From: an uncultured Clostridia bacterium
Lineage (GTDB): Bacteria; Bacillota; Clostridia; TANB77; CAG-508
Assembly: GCA_934130355.1 (NCBI GenBank)
Contig: CAKOXV010000008.1
Coordinates: forward strand, 14,310-78,309
Reading direction: 5' to 3'
Length of the DNA: 64,000 bases
Numbering within the stretch: position 1 is the first letter of the stretch; the number at the start of each line of letters is the position of its first letter. This document shows positions 63,013-64,000 of this stretch, in pieces. The position numbers and the translations under genes were made by a program. The notes below the pieces were generated by a model, which saw nothing but the letters and a program-made list of their open reading frames with translations, did no database searches and had not been told where the DNA came from.

Positions 63013-63837
63013 TTATTTTAATTCTATTATTGCAGTTCCTAAACCATATCCTTTTTTTTCGACTCTATATGAATGAATTAAGTCAGAATTACAAACACTG
63101 CAAATTCCACTATCTATTATATTTTTTTCTTTTAATCCTGCTTGTTTTAGAATTATTTTATTTATTTCTACAGTATCTATATGCCATTTTCCTTGTTTAC
63201 TGTCTGGAATTATTAAATCATCAATTCCTTTTAATGTTTTAAATTCTTCATAATATAATTTTTGAACATCTGACTGTACTTCGAAGTGGCATTTCCTTAT
63301 GCTTGGACAAATGCAACAAATTATATTTTTAGTATCACAACCATATTCATTTTGCATTTTGTTTACTGCCTGTATTGAAATTCTCTGCAAAGTTCCTCTC
63401 CAACCAGAATGTACATTTGCTATAACTTTCTTTTCTGGGTCAAAAAACATGAATAAAATACAATCTGCATTTGTAGTTGCCAAAGCTATATTAGGTTGGT
63501 TCGTAATTAAACCATCTGTCGATTTATATTCATCTTGTTCAAAATCAAGTTTTCCAACATTCATTTTTTGCTTTACTATTCTCACATTTTTTGTATGTTC
63601 TTGGCATGGTTTTATACAATGCATATAATTTATTTCTATTTTTGTACATAAGTCTTTATAGTCCTTTACAGCTTTATTATATGCCTCTTCTCCTTTATTC
63701 GTTCTATAATTTCTATCCAGGCCTATTCCATATGCATGATTTACTATATCTCTATATTCTAATAATTTTTTAAATTGTATATATTGTATCCCATTGTTAT
63801 TTACATGTATTACGTTTTCATTTGATAAATTTTTCAT
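63013..63837 (-). CDS. Laccase-domain purine nucleoside phosphorylase (YlmD/PgeF type)
   Basis: 274 residues. Metal-site motifs ALATTNADCILFMFFDPEKK, VIANVHSGWRGT and ICPSIRKCHFEVQ, then CNSDLIHSYRVEKKGYG, supply the three His and Cys ligands of the YfiH/YlmD fold. Once named polyphenol oxidase; homologues phosphorylyse purine nucleosides. Unlike the typical YlmD it is not next to sepF/ftsZ genes; it precedes the S66 gene. A GAGG site lies before ATG. Confidence 0.88.
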   Translation of the reverse strand: MKNLSNENVIHVNNNGIQYIQFKKLLEYRDIVNHAYGIGLDRNYRTNKGEEAYNKAVKDYKDLCTKIEINYMHCIKPCQEHTKNVRIVKQKMNVGKLDFEQDEYKSTDGLITNQPNIALATTNADCILFMFFDPEKKVIANVHSGWRGTLQRISIQAVNKMQNEYGCDTKNIICCICPSIRKCHFEVQSDVQKLYYEEFKTLKGIDDLIIPDSKQGKWHIDTVEINKIILKQAGLKEKNIIDSGICSVCNSDLIHSYRVEKKGYGLGTAIIELK

Positions 63838-63911
63838 AATTTACCTCTTTTCATTTTTAGTATATCAAAAAAATATATAAATATCCACTAAAAAATCTTC
63901 ATTTTTTTATT

Positions 63912-63988
63912 AAGAACAAAGTAACGTAGTCGCCCTTTGTTCTTGCCCGATTTGAGTTTTCGACTATAAGGAGAAAATCTCAAAGGGC
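63912..63988. repeat. Nested inverted repeats at the right edge
   Basis: aagaacaaag/ctttgttctt (63912-63921 / 63935-63944) is followed by gcccgatttgagttttc/gagaaaatctcaaagggc (63945-63961 / 63971-63988); gccctttg (63932-63939) also pairs with caaagggc (63981-63988). More GC-rich than the surroundings. The window ends 12 bases later, so the object may continue. It occupies most of the 163 bases after the last gene. Confidence 0.6.
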
Positions 63989-64000
63989 TAGCGATTGTAG

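Overview
The window is a low-GC, sporulation-capable Clostridia chromosome segment. The evidence is PolC-type replicase, a RodA-MinE-MinD set, a CwlD-type cortex amidase, a GerS-like protein, a Spo0E-like peptide, a DacF-type carboxypeptidase, AT-rich intergenic DNA and Gram-positive ribosome-binding sites. An uncultured gut clostridium is my best guess, but the sequence does not name a species. Most genes are on the minus strand.

Layout: 0-8.4 kb holds polC (with a duplicated OB domain and bracketed by a short repeat), ddl, a class B PBP and a Cu/Zn-SOD-family gene. 8.4-14 kb holds an orphan mazF, a gerS-like gene, dusB, rodA-minE-minD and cwlD. 14-19 kb is a fructose PTS operon that also carries the general PTS genes (fruK-fruA-ptsH-ptsI). 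19-22.2 kb holds a CorC/CNNM-like membrane protein, a degenerate receiver-GGDEF protein and an Ig-like membrane protein. 22.7-29.6 kb holds a 1513-residue repetitive surface protein, a D,D-carboxypeptidase, tRNA-Gly and tRNA-Cys, a small membrane protein and an overlooked spo0E-like gene. 29.8-35.4 kb holds a paired M16 peptidase operon, rpsU, nrdG and an unknown membrane-anchored protein. 35.6-40.4 kb is an accessory block: a GC-rich broken transposon-like gene, then VanZ-like, SEDS-like, PadR and secreted-protein genes between 34-bp direct repeats. 40.4-47.9 kb is housekeeping (ftsH, tilS, dnaB, rplI, gdpP, cysE). 47.9-55.9 kb is rpoB - unknown gene - rpoC. 56-64 kb holds two paralogous small unknown genes, a COG2426 exporter-like protein, an RHH protein, an AI-2E-family transporter, exodeoxyribonuclease III, tsf, rpsB, an LD-carboxypeptidase and a laccase-domain protein.

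The most striking unexplained object is a roughly 320-bp long-hairpin element present twice in opposite orientation (22350-22671 and 32836-33156). The 272/275-bp cores are nearly identical. The flanking 23-25-bp arms differ between copies but remain self-complementary, with seven paired compensatory changes plus one more in the core's terminal stem. This points to a structured RNA or a foldback DNA element that I do not recognise. Other notable points are the gene wedged between rpoB and rpoC, the duplicated OB fold in PolC, the PadR-SEDS-VanZ cassette, and a gerS-mazF junction that lacks the alr and antitoxin genes expected between them.
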